A stretch of DNA of 64,000 bases from CAWICD01 sp052267165 (lineage in GTDB: Bacteria > Vulcanimicrobiota > Vulcanimicrobiia > Vulcanimicrobiales > Vulcanimicrobiaceae). Below the pieces are notes generated by a model. That model searched no databases and was not told the origin of the DNA. It saw only the letters and a list, made by a program, of their open reading frames with translations. The DNA lies in NCBI GenBank assembly GCA_052267165.1, contig JBKQHO010000021.1, positions 62,001 to 126,000 of the forward strand, in the 5' to 3' direction. The position numbers and the translations under genes are program-made. Each line of letters opens with the position of its first letter. Position 1 is the stretch's first letter. This document shows positions 17,716 to 25,821 of the stretch, piece by piece.

Positions 17716-18611
17716 GCTTCGCGCTCCGCAACCCGCAGCTTCGCGCTGCGCGCGCGAGGATTGCGCTCGAGCTCGGCCTCGCCCGCGATGACGGGCTTCT
17801 TGGTGAGCGCGTGCAACCGCGGATCGTCACGGAACTTCTGCTTCACGATGCGGTCCTCGAGGGAATGGAACGATATCGCCACGACGCGACCACCGGGCCG
17901 CGTGCGTTCCGCCGCCGCGTCGAGCCCGCGCCGCAGCGCCCCGAGCTCGTCGTTGACCGCGAGGCGCAGCGCCTGGAACGTGCGGGTCGCCGGGTGGATG
18001 CGCTCGCGCCGGCCGCGGACGTGCACCACGCCCGCGACGAGTTTGGCGAGCTCGAGCGTGCGCGTCGGGAGCCGCCCCGCTGCACGGGTCGCGACGATGG
18101 CGCGCGCGATCCGGCGAGCGGCGCGCTCCTCGCCGTAGTCGAAGATGAGGTCGGCGAGCTCGCTTTCGCTGGCGCGCGCGAGCAGGTCGTAGGCGGTCGT
18201 GCCTTCGGCCGAATTCAAACGCATGTCCAGCGGCCCGTCGTGCTGCAGCGAGAAGCCGCGCTCGCCCCGGTCGAACTGCATCGACGAGACGCCGAGGTCA
18301 AAAAGGACGCCCTCGACGCGTTCGACTCCGCGTTCGTCAAGCGCCGAACCAAGCTCCGCGAACGAGCGGCGCACGAGCTCGAGCGAGGAGCCGAGGTCGT
18401 CCGGGACGCGCACGCCGGGATCGACGTCGAACGCGAGCACGCGGCCTCCCCGCTTCGCGATCGCGCGTGTGTGACCGCCCGCGCCGAACGTGGCGTCCAC
18501 GTACAGGCCGCCCGGCTCGACGCGGAGCGCCTCGACCGCTTCGTCGAGCAGCACCGCGACGTGCTGCGGCGCGTCGGGCGATAGAAACGATGGGCTGCCG
18601 TCGGTTTCCAT
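17712..18611 (-). CDS. rsmH: 16S rRNA (cytosine-1402-N4)-methyltransferase
   Basis: Methylates N4 of C1402 in the ribosomal P site using S-adenosylmethionine (also called MraW). The 299-residue protein shows HVAVLLDEAVEAL, the SAM-binding VDATFGAGGHTRAI, GVLFDLGVSSMQFD, RGFSLQHDGPLDMR and VVAISFHSLEDRIVK. The start is ATG 18609-18611, 15 bp after the mraZ stop. It is the second gene of the dcw transcript and is coupled to ftsL. Confidence 0.97.
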   Translation of the reverse strand: METDGSPSFLSPDAPQHVAVLLDEAVEALRVEPGGLYVDATFGAGGHTRAIAKRGGRVLAFDVDPGVRVPDDLGSSLELVRRSFAELGSALDERGVERVEGVLFDLGVSSMQFDRGERGFSLQHDGPLDMRLNSAEGTTAYDLLARASESELADLIFDYGEERAARRIARAIVATRAAGRLPTRTLELAKLVAGVVHVRGRRERIHPATRTFQALRLAVNDELGALRRGLDAAAERTRPGGRVVAISFHSLEDRIVKQKFRDDPRLHALTKKPVIAGEAELERNPRARSAKLRVAEREA

Positions 18612-18626
18612 CGCATGGGCCGCGAG

Positions 18627-19064
18627 TTAGAGCTCCAGCTTGTCGAAGTGCGCGCCGGCCTGCTCGTCGTTCATGACGTTGTCCGGGTAGCGCTCCTTGG
18701 CCCAGATCTCGACGTACCGGCGCGGCGCGACGATCACCGTCTCGCGCTCGATGCCGGCAAACTCGCGCTGCGACTGCGCGAGCAGCAGGCGGCCCTGCGA
18801 GTCGCAGCCGGCCCCTTCGACCGTGTGCTCGGCCAGGAATCGCTCGAAGCGGCGCTGTTCGGGGGTGCGAGGCGCCGCGTCGAGCTTCCGGCAGAACACC
18901 TCCCAGTTGGCTTGGGAGTAGACGGCGACGCAGCGGTCGGCCGGATTGACCGTAACCGTGAAGCGTTCTCCCAGCTGCTCGCGAAGACGTGCGGGGACGA
19001 CGACCCGGCCCTTCTCGTCGAGAGCATGATCCGCCCGGGCTTTAGAACCGCCATCGCTAGCCAG
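18627..19064 (-). CDS. mraZ: Transcriptional regulator MraZ, apparently with a CTG start
   Basis: AbrB-fold regulator that represses its own dcw promoter by binding direct repeats. Both MraZ half-domains are visible: ADHALDEKGRVVVPARLREQL and, in the second repeat, AGCDSQGRLLLAQSQREFAG. No ATG, GTG or TTG exists in frame near the expected start. A CTG at 19062-19064 gives 145 residues, the normal family length, and has GGAGAG (19070-19075) at ideal spacing. The ATG just downstream of that CTG is in a different frame. Alternatives are a sequencing error or a small frameshift near the 5' end. First gene of the cluster. Confidence 0.85.
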   Translation of the reverse strand: MASDGGSKARADHALDEKGRVVVPARLREQLGERFTVTVNPADRCVAVYSQANWEVFCRKLDAAPRTPEQRRFERFLAEHTVEGAGCDSQGRLLLAQSQREFAGIERETVIVAPRRYVEIWAKERYPDNVMNDEQAGAHFDKLEL

Positions 19065-19072
19065 GAAAGCTC

Positions 19073-19107
19073 TCCACTCGGCACCACAATCTACCCTTTT
19101 GCTCCAC
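19073..19107 (-). promoter_or_regulatory. Candidate MraZ operator (10-bp-spaced GTGGN direct repeats)
   Basis: On the minus strand GTGGA (19103-19107), AGGGT (19093-19097, degenerate), GTGGT (19083-19087) and GTGGA (19073-19077) recur at exact 10-bp steps. MraZ is known to bind TGGGN or GTGG-type 5-bp repeats separated by 5 bp upstream of mraZ. The last box overlaps the mraZ Shine-Dalgarno site, and the first lies near the predicted transcription start. Confidence 0.7.
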
Positions 19108-19109
19108 CT

Positions 19110-19139
19110 ACTATACTGCTTCGGCCTTCGCGGCCGCAA
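19110..19139 (-). promoter_or_regulatory. Candidate promoter of the dcw cluster
   Basis: Minus strand TTGCGG (19134-19139) and TATAGT (19110-19115) separated by 18 bp. Transcription would begin around 19103, within the first MraZ box. The -35 element lies in one arm of the adjacent inverted repeat. Confidence 0.5.
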
Positions 19140-19169
19140 GTGCGAGGGGGCATGCGGCCGCGAAGGCCG
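19122..19169. repeat. 17-bp perfect inverted repeat with 14-nt loop between mraZ and the transglycosylase gene
   Basis: Arms 19122-19138 (CGGCCTTCGCGGCCGCA) and 19153-19169 are exact reverse complements; the loop 19139-19152 holds GAGGGGG. The element spans the -35 of the mraZ promoter and the likely start codon of the plus-strand transglycosylase. It cannot be an ordinary terminator because genes diverge from it. Confidence 0.85.
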
Positions 19170-19676
19170 CTCGGACCCGCCGCCGAAACGTGGCACAGCG
19201 TGTTCAAACCGGTCGCCGGCATCTTGCTGCTTGCGATGCTCTACGGCTGTGGGGCCGGGGGCTTCATTCCGAACGGGCCGCACGCCATGGACCAGGCGGT
19301 GCTGCAGCAGATCGTCGCGGCCGAATCGGCCCGCAGCCACGTCTCACCCCGGCTCGTGCGCGCGATCATCACGGTCGAGTCGCACGGCGATCCCAGCGCC
19401 ATCAGCCGGGCCGGCGCGCAGGGCTTGATGCAGCTCATGCCCGAGACCTCGGCGACCTACGGCATCGTCAACCCGTTCGATCCCGGCTCCAACGTCGCCG
19501 CCGGATGCCGCTACCTGCACGACTTGCTCGCGCGCTATAGGAACAGCGTCCCGCTCGCGGTCGCCGCCTACAATGCCGGCCCCGGCGCGGTCGACGCCTC
19601 GGGCGGGGTTCCGCCGTTCGCCGAGACGCGGGCCTACGTCTCGCGCGTGACCGCCTCCCTGCGCTCGCCGAATTAG
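19152..19676 (+). CDS. Lytic transglycosylase, SLT-type, probable lipoprotein
   Basis: Cleaves peptidoglycan glycan strands to 1,6-anhydro products. From ATG 19152 the product is 174 residues: a basic leader, a hydrophobic signal ending in LAMLYGC (lipobox-like, with Tyr at -2), then a compact SLT domain with the catalytic glutamate in AIITVESHGDPSAIS, AQGLMQLMPETSATYG and the C-terminal AVAAYNAGPGAVD. A GTG at 19200, giving a short signal VFKPVAGILLLAMLYGC, is a reasonable alternative start. The chosen ATG has GAGGGGG almost touching it and sits in the inverted repeat. It heads the envelope-assembly gene run. Confidence 0.88.
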   Translation: MRPRRPLGPAAETWHSVFKPVAGILLLAMLYGCGAGGFIPNGPHAMDQAVLQQIVAAESARSHVSPRLVRAIITVESHGDPSAISRAGAQGLMQLMPETSATYGIVNPFDPGSNVAAGCRYLHDLLARYRNSVPLAVAAYNAGPGAVDASGGVPPFAETRAYVSRVTASLRSPN

Positions 19677-19690
19677 TGCCCTAGCAGCGG

Positions 19691-20860
19691 ATGGCAACGC
19701 TCCCGGAAGTTCGCGCAAAGCCGCTCGCGCCGATGCGCCTTGGCTGGCGCTTTCCGATCATGGACGCCTACATCGTGCGCGAGCTGGCCGCGCCGTTCGG
19801 GTTCGCCTTCGCCGCCTACCTGCTGTTCTGGTTCGTCAACATCTTTTTCTTGGCGGCCGACTACATCATCAACGCGCACGCGCCGGGTTTTCTGGTACTG
19901 CGTTTCCTCCTGTTCCGCATCCCGCAGAGCACGCCGCTCGCCTTTCCGTTCGCTTGTCTGTTCGCATCGCTGCTCGCGTTCGGCCGCCTGGGCCAGGACA
20001 ACGAGATCAACGCGCTGCGGACCTCAGGAATCACCTTTCTGAGAATCTGCCGCATGCCGCTGTTGCTGGGATTCTGCGTCTTCGGACTTTCGTACTATAT
20101 CAACGAGACGATCGCGCCGAAGACCACTGAGCTGTCGACGCGCACGTTCTACCAGATCATCTATCACACGGCTGAATTGCCCATCGTTCCTCAGTTTTTC
20201 CGCAAGGATGAATCGACCGGCCGGGTATTCTACGTAGGCAACGTCGAAGCCGACCACCGCACGATGGACGACGTGATGATCTTCGAACCGGCCTCGACGA
20301 CGCCGTTTCGCCAAGTGACGAACGCGGAACGCGCGATCGTTGAAGGACAGACGCTGCATCTGTTCAACGCGCGCGTTACTCGCTTCAAGCGAACCGGCGA
20401 GGTCGATGGGTTCGCGATCCAAAAGGACGTGGACGTCGGCCTACCCGTCGGCGAGACGGTCGACCAATTCTTCAACTCGACGACGAACGACCCGTACACC
20501 GTGAATTCCACACAGTTGCGAGGACAGATTCAGGCGATGCAGGCCACCGGCCAGGGCGGAAGCGCTCTCGACGTCCTCAAGATCACGCTCGCGCAGAAGC
20601 TCGCGTTCCCGTTTGCATCGGTCGTCGCAGTCCTCATCGCGTTGCCGCTGGCGGCGAACATCGGGAAGAAGGGACGAAATCTGGGAGTCGCTCTCGGCGT
20701 CGCGCTGTCGATCCTGTTGTTGTTCGTCTACTATCTGATGATGTCGGCGTTCTCGGCCCTTGGAAAGAACGGCGCCATGAACCCCTATCTCGCCGCGTGG
20801 CTCCCGAACCTCATCATGGGGACCGCCGGAGCGGCGATGTTCCGGCGCGTCGAACGCTGA
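19691..20860 (+). CDS. LptF/LptG family lipopolysaccharide export permease
   Basis: Inner-membrane permease of the Lpt bridge (YjgP/YjgQ family), which works with LptB to extract LPS from the membrane. The 389-residue protein has three N-terminal helices (starting FGFAFAAYLLFWFVN), a periplasmic beta-jellyroll (about 140-290, for example TGRVFYVGNVEADHRTMDDV) and three C-terminal helices. The DNEINALRTSG segment is the conserved cytoplasmic coupling element. Only one permease is present here; whether it acts as a homodimer or a partner lies elsewhere cannot be seen. Confidence 0.9.
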   Translation: MATLPEVRAKPLAPMRLGWRFPIMDAYIVRELAAPFGFAFAAYLLFWFVNIFFLAADYIINAHAPGFLVLRFLLFRIPQSTPLAFPFACLFASLLAFGRLGQDNEINALRTSGITFLRICRMPLLLGFCVFGLSYYINETIAPKTTELSTRTFYQIIYHTAELPIVPQFFRKDESTGRVFYVGNVEADHRTMDDVMIFEPASTTPFRQVTNAERAIVEGQTLHLFNARVTRFKRTGEVDGFAIQKDVDVGLPVGETVDQFFNSTTNDPYTVNSTQLRGQIQAMQATGQGGSALDVLKITLAQKLAFPFASVVAVLIALPLAANIGKKGRNLGVALGVALSILLLFVYYLMMSAFSALGKNGAMNPYLAAWLPNLIMGTAGAAMFRRVER

Positions 20861-23358
20861 GAAGGGCGTTCGGCGGCGTCCGCGGCGTCCTCGCGACGCT
20901 CGCGCTCGTAGCCCTGCAAGCCCCGGCCTTCAACCCGGTCTTCGCGAGCGACCTGGGCGCGAGCACCGATCCGCGCATCGCCGCGCTGCTGCACTCGGCC
21001 CCGTGCGTAGCCCAGGTTTCGCCGGCCGAAGCCACCCCGGCCGCAGCGGCGAGCGCTTCGGCTGCGGGCGCCGCCACGAGCTCAGCGCAGCCCGGCGCAT
21101 CGGCCTCGCCCGCGCCGCTCGCGTCAGGCGCGTTGACGCCGGCGCCCTCCGCCAGCCCGACGCTCATCCCGGTCCCCCAGGTTGCGCCGAACCCCGGGAT
21201 CCTCATTCCGCCGACGCCGTCGTCGACGGGCACCCCCATCCCCTCGCCGCCGCCGCTGCCGACGGCGTCGGCCCGCCCGAGCGCGGCCCCCGTCTTCATC
21301 ACGCGGCCCGGCACGGGAGCGTCGCCGCAGCCCGGCGGTCCAAACCCGACGCCCACGCCGACGCTCGGACCCTATCAGATCGTGACCGTGGCCGACCAGA
21401 TCCAAGGCTCGAGCGATACGCATCAGCCGTCCGACCTCTTCGGTAACGTACACGTCTTCTACGAGGAAGGCCAGATCGTCGGCGACCGCGCGCACTACGA
21501 CGGCGACCACACGATCGTGCTCAAGGGCCACACGTACCTCGTCAACCGCAACGAAGACTCGATCCTGTACGCCGACTCGATCAGCTTCGACACGATCACG
21601 CGCCGCGCGACGCTCGACAACGGCCGCGGCGAGTCGCTCGAGGGCGTCCAACAGGGCAAGCTGCACTACACGGCCGACCAGTTGACGGCGCGCACGGACG
21701 GCGTCACGCACGGTGACCATGCGTCGTTCACCACGTGCGAGAACCCGCACGGCGGCTATCATATCGAGTCGCGCACGCTCGACGTTTTTCCGGGCGACCG
21801 GCTCATCGCGCGCAAGGCCGTCGTCTTCCTCGGGCCGCTCGCGATCTTCTACCTTCCGCTGCTGGTCATTCCGCTGCGCTCGGTGCCGGACTTGCGCCGC
21901 ACCTCGAGCTTTCTGCCGGTGATCGGCTACGATCAAGTCGAAGGGTTCTACGTCAAAGCCCGCATCGGCTTCGCCCCGTCGGACTTCTACTACGGCTACT
22001 ATCGGGTCGAGTATTTCACCAAGCGCGGGCTTGGACTCGGCTACGTCGCGTTCATCGGCACGAAGAACAACCGGCGTCAGATCACGATCGACTCGTACAC
22101 CATCAACGACCGCTCGGTCGGGGCGCGCCAGTCCAACGTCAACATTCAGGAGACCGAGAACTTCTCGTCGCGCCTGCGCGGCCAGTTCGGCGTGACCTAT
22201 CAGGGCGACTTCGGGCCAAACATCAACCTGCCGGCCAGCCTCGACATCACCGGCTCCATCGCGCATCAGGGCAACGCGAGCAGCGAGAACCTGACCTTTT
22301 CACGCTTCCTGCAGGGTCAGCTCTCCGACAACCTCAACCTCGGGTTCGTCGACACGATCGCACTGAGCCGCGTGCTCCAGGAACAGTTCAACATAACCTA
22401 TTCGAAGTTCAACAGCCAGCTCTCTTCGAGCGACACGCTGCACCTGACCAGCACGACGCACTTGACGACGAAGCTGGCCGACTACAACCTCAACTACGAC
22501 AAGACCGACTACTCGTCCAATCCGTTCGGCTACGACAAGATCCCCGAACTGCAGATCCTACCGCACTTCAACTACGGCAAGTTTCCGTTCCCGCCGCAGA
22601 TCCAAATGACGCTGGGGCAGTACGCGGAACCGCAAAACAACTTCAACACGGGCCGCGTCCAGCTCGATCTCAACGAGCCGCTCTATCTCAAGGTGCTCGG
22701 CAACAGCGACTTCAGCGCAAACTGGCACATTACCCAAGACTACTACGCGACCGGCGACGCCAAGGCGTTCGATCAGCAGAACGCTTCGCTCTCGACGCCG
22801 ATCGGACAGCACATCGTCAACTCGGTCACCTACAACGAGCAGCATCCGATCGGGCCTTCGGACGTGCCCTTCCAGCTCTTCGACCGCCTCTCGCCCGGTT
22901 CGCACGGCGCGCAGGACGTGCTGCGCATCTTCAACCGTGACATCTACTCGCTCTCGCTCTCGACCGGCACGAACTTCGACGAACAGGCGCAGCCGGTCAG
23001 TTACCAGCTCACGCTCAAGCCGTCGCTGCGCTCGTACTTGGTGCTCGGCGGCTTTTGGTCGCCCGGTCCGGGCAACGGTTTCGGGACGACCAACGTTCAG
23101 GTCATCACTCCGTTCGGCCGCGACACCTCGCTCCAGTTCACGACCAACGTCGATTGGAAGAACAAGGGGCGCCTCGAAGACAAGAACATCTACCTGAGCA
23201 AGGTCATCGGCAACTGCTACGACCTGCAGTTCACCTACAACGAAGACCTCAAGCAGTTCAACTTCAACGTCGTCATCCTGGCCTTCCCGGGCCAGGGCGC
23301 GGGCTTCGGCTTCGGAGGCCAAACCTCGCCGATCGTCCCGCAGAACTTCGCGTTCTAG
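20797..23358 (+). CDS. lptD: LptD-like LPS-assembly outer-membrane protein
   Basis: Outer-membrane terminus of the Lpt bridge. After a signal-like segment (LATLALVALQAPAFNPVFA) comes a long Pro/Ala/Ser/Thr-rich low-complexity stretch (about residues 70-185), then an OstA/LptA-like jellyroll (about 190-330; GNVHVFYEEGQIVGDRAHYD) containing FTTCENPHGGYHIES and IFYLPLLVIPLRSVPDL as in LptD, then a beta-barrel-like C-terminus rich in alternating aromatic strands. The GTG at 20797 overlaps the permease gene by 64 bp. A CTG at 20857-20859, overlapping the permease stop as CTGA and placing the signal at the very N-terminus, is an attractive alternative (833 residues). Confidence 0.8.
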   Translation: MAPEPHHGDRRSGDVPARRTLRRAFGGVRGVLATLALVALQAPAFNPVFASDLGASTDPRIAALLHSAPCVAQVSPAEATPAAAASASAAGAATSSAQPGASASPAPLASGALTPAPSASPTLIPVPQVAPNPGILIPPTPSSTGTPIPSPPPLPTASARPSAAPVFITRPGTGASPQPGGPNPTPTPTLGPYQIVTVADQIQGSSDTHQPSDLFGNVHVFYEEGQIVGDRAHYDGDHTIVLKGHTYLVNRNEDSILYADSISFDTITRRATLDNGRGESLEGVQQGKLHYTADQLTARTDGVTHGDHASFTTCENPHGGYHIESRTLDVFPGDRLIARKAVVFLGPLAIFYLPLLVIPLRSVPDLRRTSSFLPVIGYDQVEGFYVKARIGFAPSDFYYGYYRVEYFTKRGLGLGYVAFIGTKNNRRQITIDSYTINDRSVGARQSNVNIQETENFSSRLRGQFGVTYQGDFGPNINLPASLDITGSIAHQGNASSENLTFSRFLQGQLSDNLNLGFVDTIALSRVLQEQFNITYSKFNSQLSSSDTLHLTSTTHLTTKLADYNLNYDKTDYSSNPFGYDKIPELQILPHFNYGKFPFPPQIQMTLGQYAEPQNNFNTGRVQLDLNEPLYLKVLGNSDFSANWHITQDYYATGDAKAFDQQNASLSTPIGQHIVNSVTYNEQHPIGPSDVPFQLFDRLSPGSHGAQDVLRIFNRDIYSLSLSTGTNFDEQAQPVSYQLTLKPSLRSYLVLGGFWSPGPGNGFGTTNVQVITPFGRDTSLQFTTNVDWKNKGRLEDKNIYLSKVIGNCYDLQFTYNEDLKQFNFNVVILAFPGQGAGFGFGGQTSPIVPQNFAF

Positions 23359-23734
23359 ATGCCGTCTAGCGCAGGCCGGGCCGCGCCGCCCGCCGGGTGA
23401 ACGCACCGTCGCCGTTCCGCGCCGGCGCGCGTCGATTGTGAGGACGTAGCGAGTCGTCGGTCGTGCCTGCGGCCCGAGCGAGTTCCGGGCGCGGCCCCTC
23501 CCGTCGATAGTGCACAAGTCGACGGCGTGCGGGTGCGGCAGGGCGGGGTTCGAGACCTGCAGAGGGTTGCCAACTGTTGCAGGCTGCGCAGGTATTGCAG
23601 ACGATGACATAGTTGTACTTGGTGAAATCCATCGTCCCGGTTCGCTCGCAAGCGGACGACCATGTGCCCCTGAGAGGTTGTTGTTGGAAAGACCCGGCGA
23701 AAGCGTCACTTGGTGGCCGCAAGCCACCGACACG
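23359..23734. other. Gap between lptD and lnt, no convincing gene
   Basis: About 375 bp of GC-rich sequence. A minus-strand open frame (23366-23722), including MDFTKYNYVIVCNTCAAC, turns arginine-rich and has no recognisable domain. The plus-strand frame upstream of lnt is likewise not protein-like. A TTCGA loop near 23547 does not fold into a tRNA. Confidence 0.5.
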
Positions 23735-25282
23735 GTGGCCGGCGCGAAGGCGAGCGAGAATCCGGCGGAAGCGAAGCGGCGCAGCATCGTCGCCTCACTG
23801 GTGCCGTTCGTCGTCGCTTCGGCCGGCGCCGTATTGATGGCGCTCGCCTTTCCGAAAACGAACGTGGCCGCGCTCGCACCGCTCGGTGCCGCGGCGCTCT
23901 TCTGGGCGTGGTTTGGGTTGAGCCCGCGCCGCGCGCTCTTCGCCGGCTGGCTCGCCGGCACGATCTTTTTCACGATCAACTACGCCTGGTTCGGGGAGAC
24001 CGCCGGGGCACTGATCGCTCCGTTCGGGTTTTTGATGACGCTCGGACCGGCGTTCGGCGACGGCTTCTTCGGGTTCGGGCTGGCCGCCGCGCTCAGCGCG
24101 CACGCCGCAGGCTGCGCACCGAAGCCGCTGGCGCCCCTGTGCGCCGCCGCGGCCTTCGCCTTCTGCGAATGGTTGCGCGCGGAAGGGCTGGGCCAGCTGG
24201 GCGTTCCGTTCGGGAGCTTGGCCTACACGCAGGCAGTCGGACCGCTGGCGCCTCTGGCCGCCTTCGTCGGCTGTTACGGGCTGACGTTCATCTTATGCGT
24301 GCCGGTCGCGTACGCCGCGTTCGCGCTCCGCCGGGGCGGCGAGCCCGCGGCTTTGCGTGACGCGCTGCTGGCCTTCGCGGTGGTCGCCGTCGCGGCGCTG
24401 TTCGCCTGGACGTTCTGGCCGGCGCGGACGCTCGCCGAGCCGACGTTCAGCGTCGCCGCGGTTCAAGGCAACATCAAGCAGGACATCAAGTTCACGCCGG
24501 GCGCCTTTGAGCTCGCCCGGCGGCGCTACGAGCGGCTCTCCGAGGACGCTGCCGCGGAGCATCCGGCGCTGATCGTCTGGCCCGAGACCGTCATCCCGGT
24601 CGCTCTCAACAAGACGCCGTGGCTGGCAGCGCACTTCGCGCGACTCGCGCACTCGCTAGGCGCGGAGCTCGCCGTCGGGACCCTCGAGTCGTCGCCGGAG
24701 GCCGACTACAACGTCCTCTACTTCTTCAACCCGAACGGCACAATCGACGGGATCTACCGCAAGCGGCAGCTCGTGCCGTTCGCGGAACATTTGCCGTTCG
24801 CCGGGCTGCTCGGCTGGATCCCTTGGACGCAGAACATCTCGCACTTCGGCAGCGGTCAGGGTGACGGGCTCGTCGCGGTCGACGGACAGCGCTTCGCTCC
24901 GATCATTTGCTGGGAGTCGGCCTTCAGCGGTTTGGTGCGGCAAGACGTGCGGGACGGCGCGACGAGCCTGCTGGTCGCCACCGACGATGCATGGTTCGGA
25001 ACGACCGCCGGCCCGTACCAACACGCGCAAATCGCGCAAATGCGCGCCATCGAGACCGGACGTTGGGTCGTGCGCGCCGCTTCGACCGGGATCAGCGGCG
25101 TGATCGCGCCCGACGGGCACTATACCGAACACTCGCAGCTCGACCAACAGACCGTCGTCTACGGCACGATCGGCGCACCGGTACAGACGCTCTACGACAC
25201 TCTGGGAACCGGCACGATCGCGCTCGGGCTGGCGCTGCTCTACGCGGCCCCGCTGGCATGGCGACGGTTACGGCACGCCTGA
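23735..25282 (+). CDS. lnt: Apolipoprotein N-acyltransferase
   Basis: Adds the third acyl chain to lipoproteins in the inner membrane, a diderm trait. About eight hydrophobic helices precede a periplasmic nitrilase domain. The triad can be placed in VWPETVIPVALN (Glu), IYRKRQLVPFAEHLPF (Lys) and IICWESAFSG (Cys). The start is not clear: the frame is open from 23510 but not protein-like. GTG 23735, shortly before the basic residues and first helix, gives 515 residues, a usual length. It overlaps the LptC-like gene by 25 bp. Confidence 0.92.
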   Translation: MAGAKASENPAEAKRRSIVASLVPFVVASAGAVLMALAFPKTNVAALAPLGAAALFWAWFGLSPRRALFAGWLAGTIFFTINYAWFGETAGALIAPFGFLMTLGPAFGDGFFGFGLAAALSAHAAGCAPKPLAPLCAAAAFAFCEWLRAEGLGQLGVPFGSLAYTQAVGPLAPLAAFVGCYGLTFILCVPVAYAAFALRRGGEPAALRDALLAFAVVAVAALFAWTFWPARTLAEPTFSVAAVQGNIKQDIKFTPGAFELARRRYERLSEDAAAEHPALIVWPETVIPVALNKTPWLAAHFARLAHSLGAELAVGTLESSPEADYNVLYFFNPNGTIDGIYRKRQLVPFAEHLPFAGLLGWIPWTQNISHFGSGQGDGLVAVDGQRFAPIICWESAFSGLVRQDVRDGATSLLVATDDAWFGTTAGPYQHAQIAQMRAIETGRWVVRAASTGISGVIAPDGHYTEHSQLDQQTVVYGTIGAPVQTLYDTLGTGTIALGLALLYAAPLAWRRLRHA

Positions 25283-25809
25283 GGCTCGCGGCCATCTTGG
25301 CCGTCGTCGCCTTCCTCGCGTTCGGCATCTACCGCGCCGGGCTCAACGAGATGCCCCCGCCGCCCAGCACGCCGGAGGTCTTGTTCCATCGCGGCGTCGC
25401 CAACGGCCAACGCGTCGAGAGCAAGTCGTGGTCCGCGGATTACGACAAGATCGTCGCCAACCAAGACCAAACGATGCTCGAAGTCGACGGGATCCACCAT
25501 GGGCTCATCTACCGGAAGGGCAAACCCTATCTGCGCGTGCGCGCAACCCACATGTCGATCAACACGGTTTCGCACGACTTCACGGCGACCGGTCCCGTCC
25601 ATGTGGAGACGGTCGATCACAAACCCGAGCGAGCGTTCGACATGTCGTCAGCCGTATGGAACGACGCCACGCAAGAACTGACGCTCTCCGGAAACATCCG
25701 AGTTTCGACGGGTGCCGCCCGACCGCTCCGCGTTGACCAATTGAACTTCAATATCCGGACTGGGGACCTGGAGCTCGTGCACGTCTCAGGTCCCGTCCGG
25801 TTCAAATGA
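25258..25809 (+). CDS. lptC: LptC-like LPS export periplasmic protein
   Basis: A 183-residue protein with one N-terminal membrane anchor (LAAILAVVAFLAFGIYRAG) and a single beta-jellyroll, ending in a canonical LptC-type pattern (RATHMSINTVSHDFTATGPV, then WNDATQELTLSGNIRVSTG and DQLNFNIRTGDLEL). LptC links the LptBFG permease to the periplasmic LptA bridge. Position directly after lptD and lnt supports the role. The ATG is at 25258, inside the end of lnt. LptA and LptB are not in the window. Confidence 0.75.
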   Translation: MATVTARLRLAAILAVVAFLAFGIYRAGLNEMPPPPSTPEVLFHRGVANGQRVESKSWSADYDKIVANQDQTMLEVDGIHHGLIYRKGKPYLRVRATHMSINTVSHDFTATGPVHVETVDHKPERAFDMSSAVWNDATQELTLSGNIRVSTGAARPLRVDQLNFNIRTGDLELVHVSGPVRFK

Positions 25810-25821
25810 ACTCCGAGCGCC

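Noticed and set aside
23530..23600. tRNA-like GGTTCGAGACC stretch
   Set aside because: The T-arm does not pair properly and no acceptor or anticodon stem can be drawn.
23366..23722. Minus-strand frame with CNTCAAC motif between lptD and lnt
   Set aside because: The two cysteine pairs are not followed by a plausible fold; the rest is arginine-rich, with no ribosome-binding site or neighbour support.
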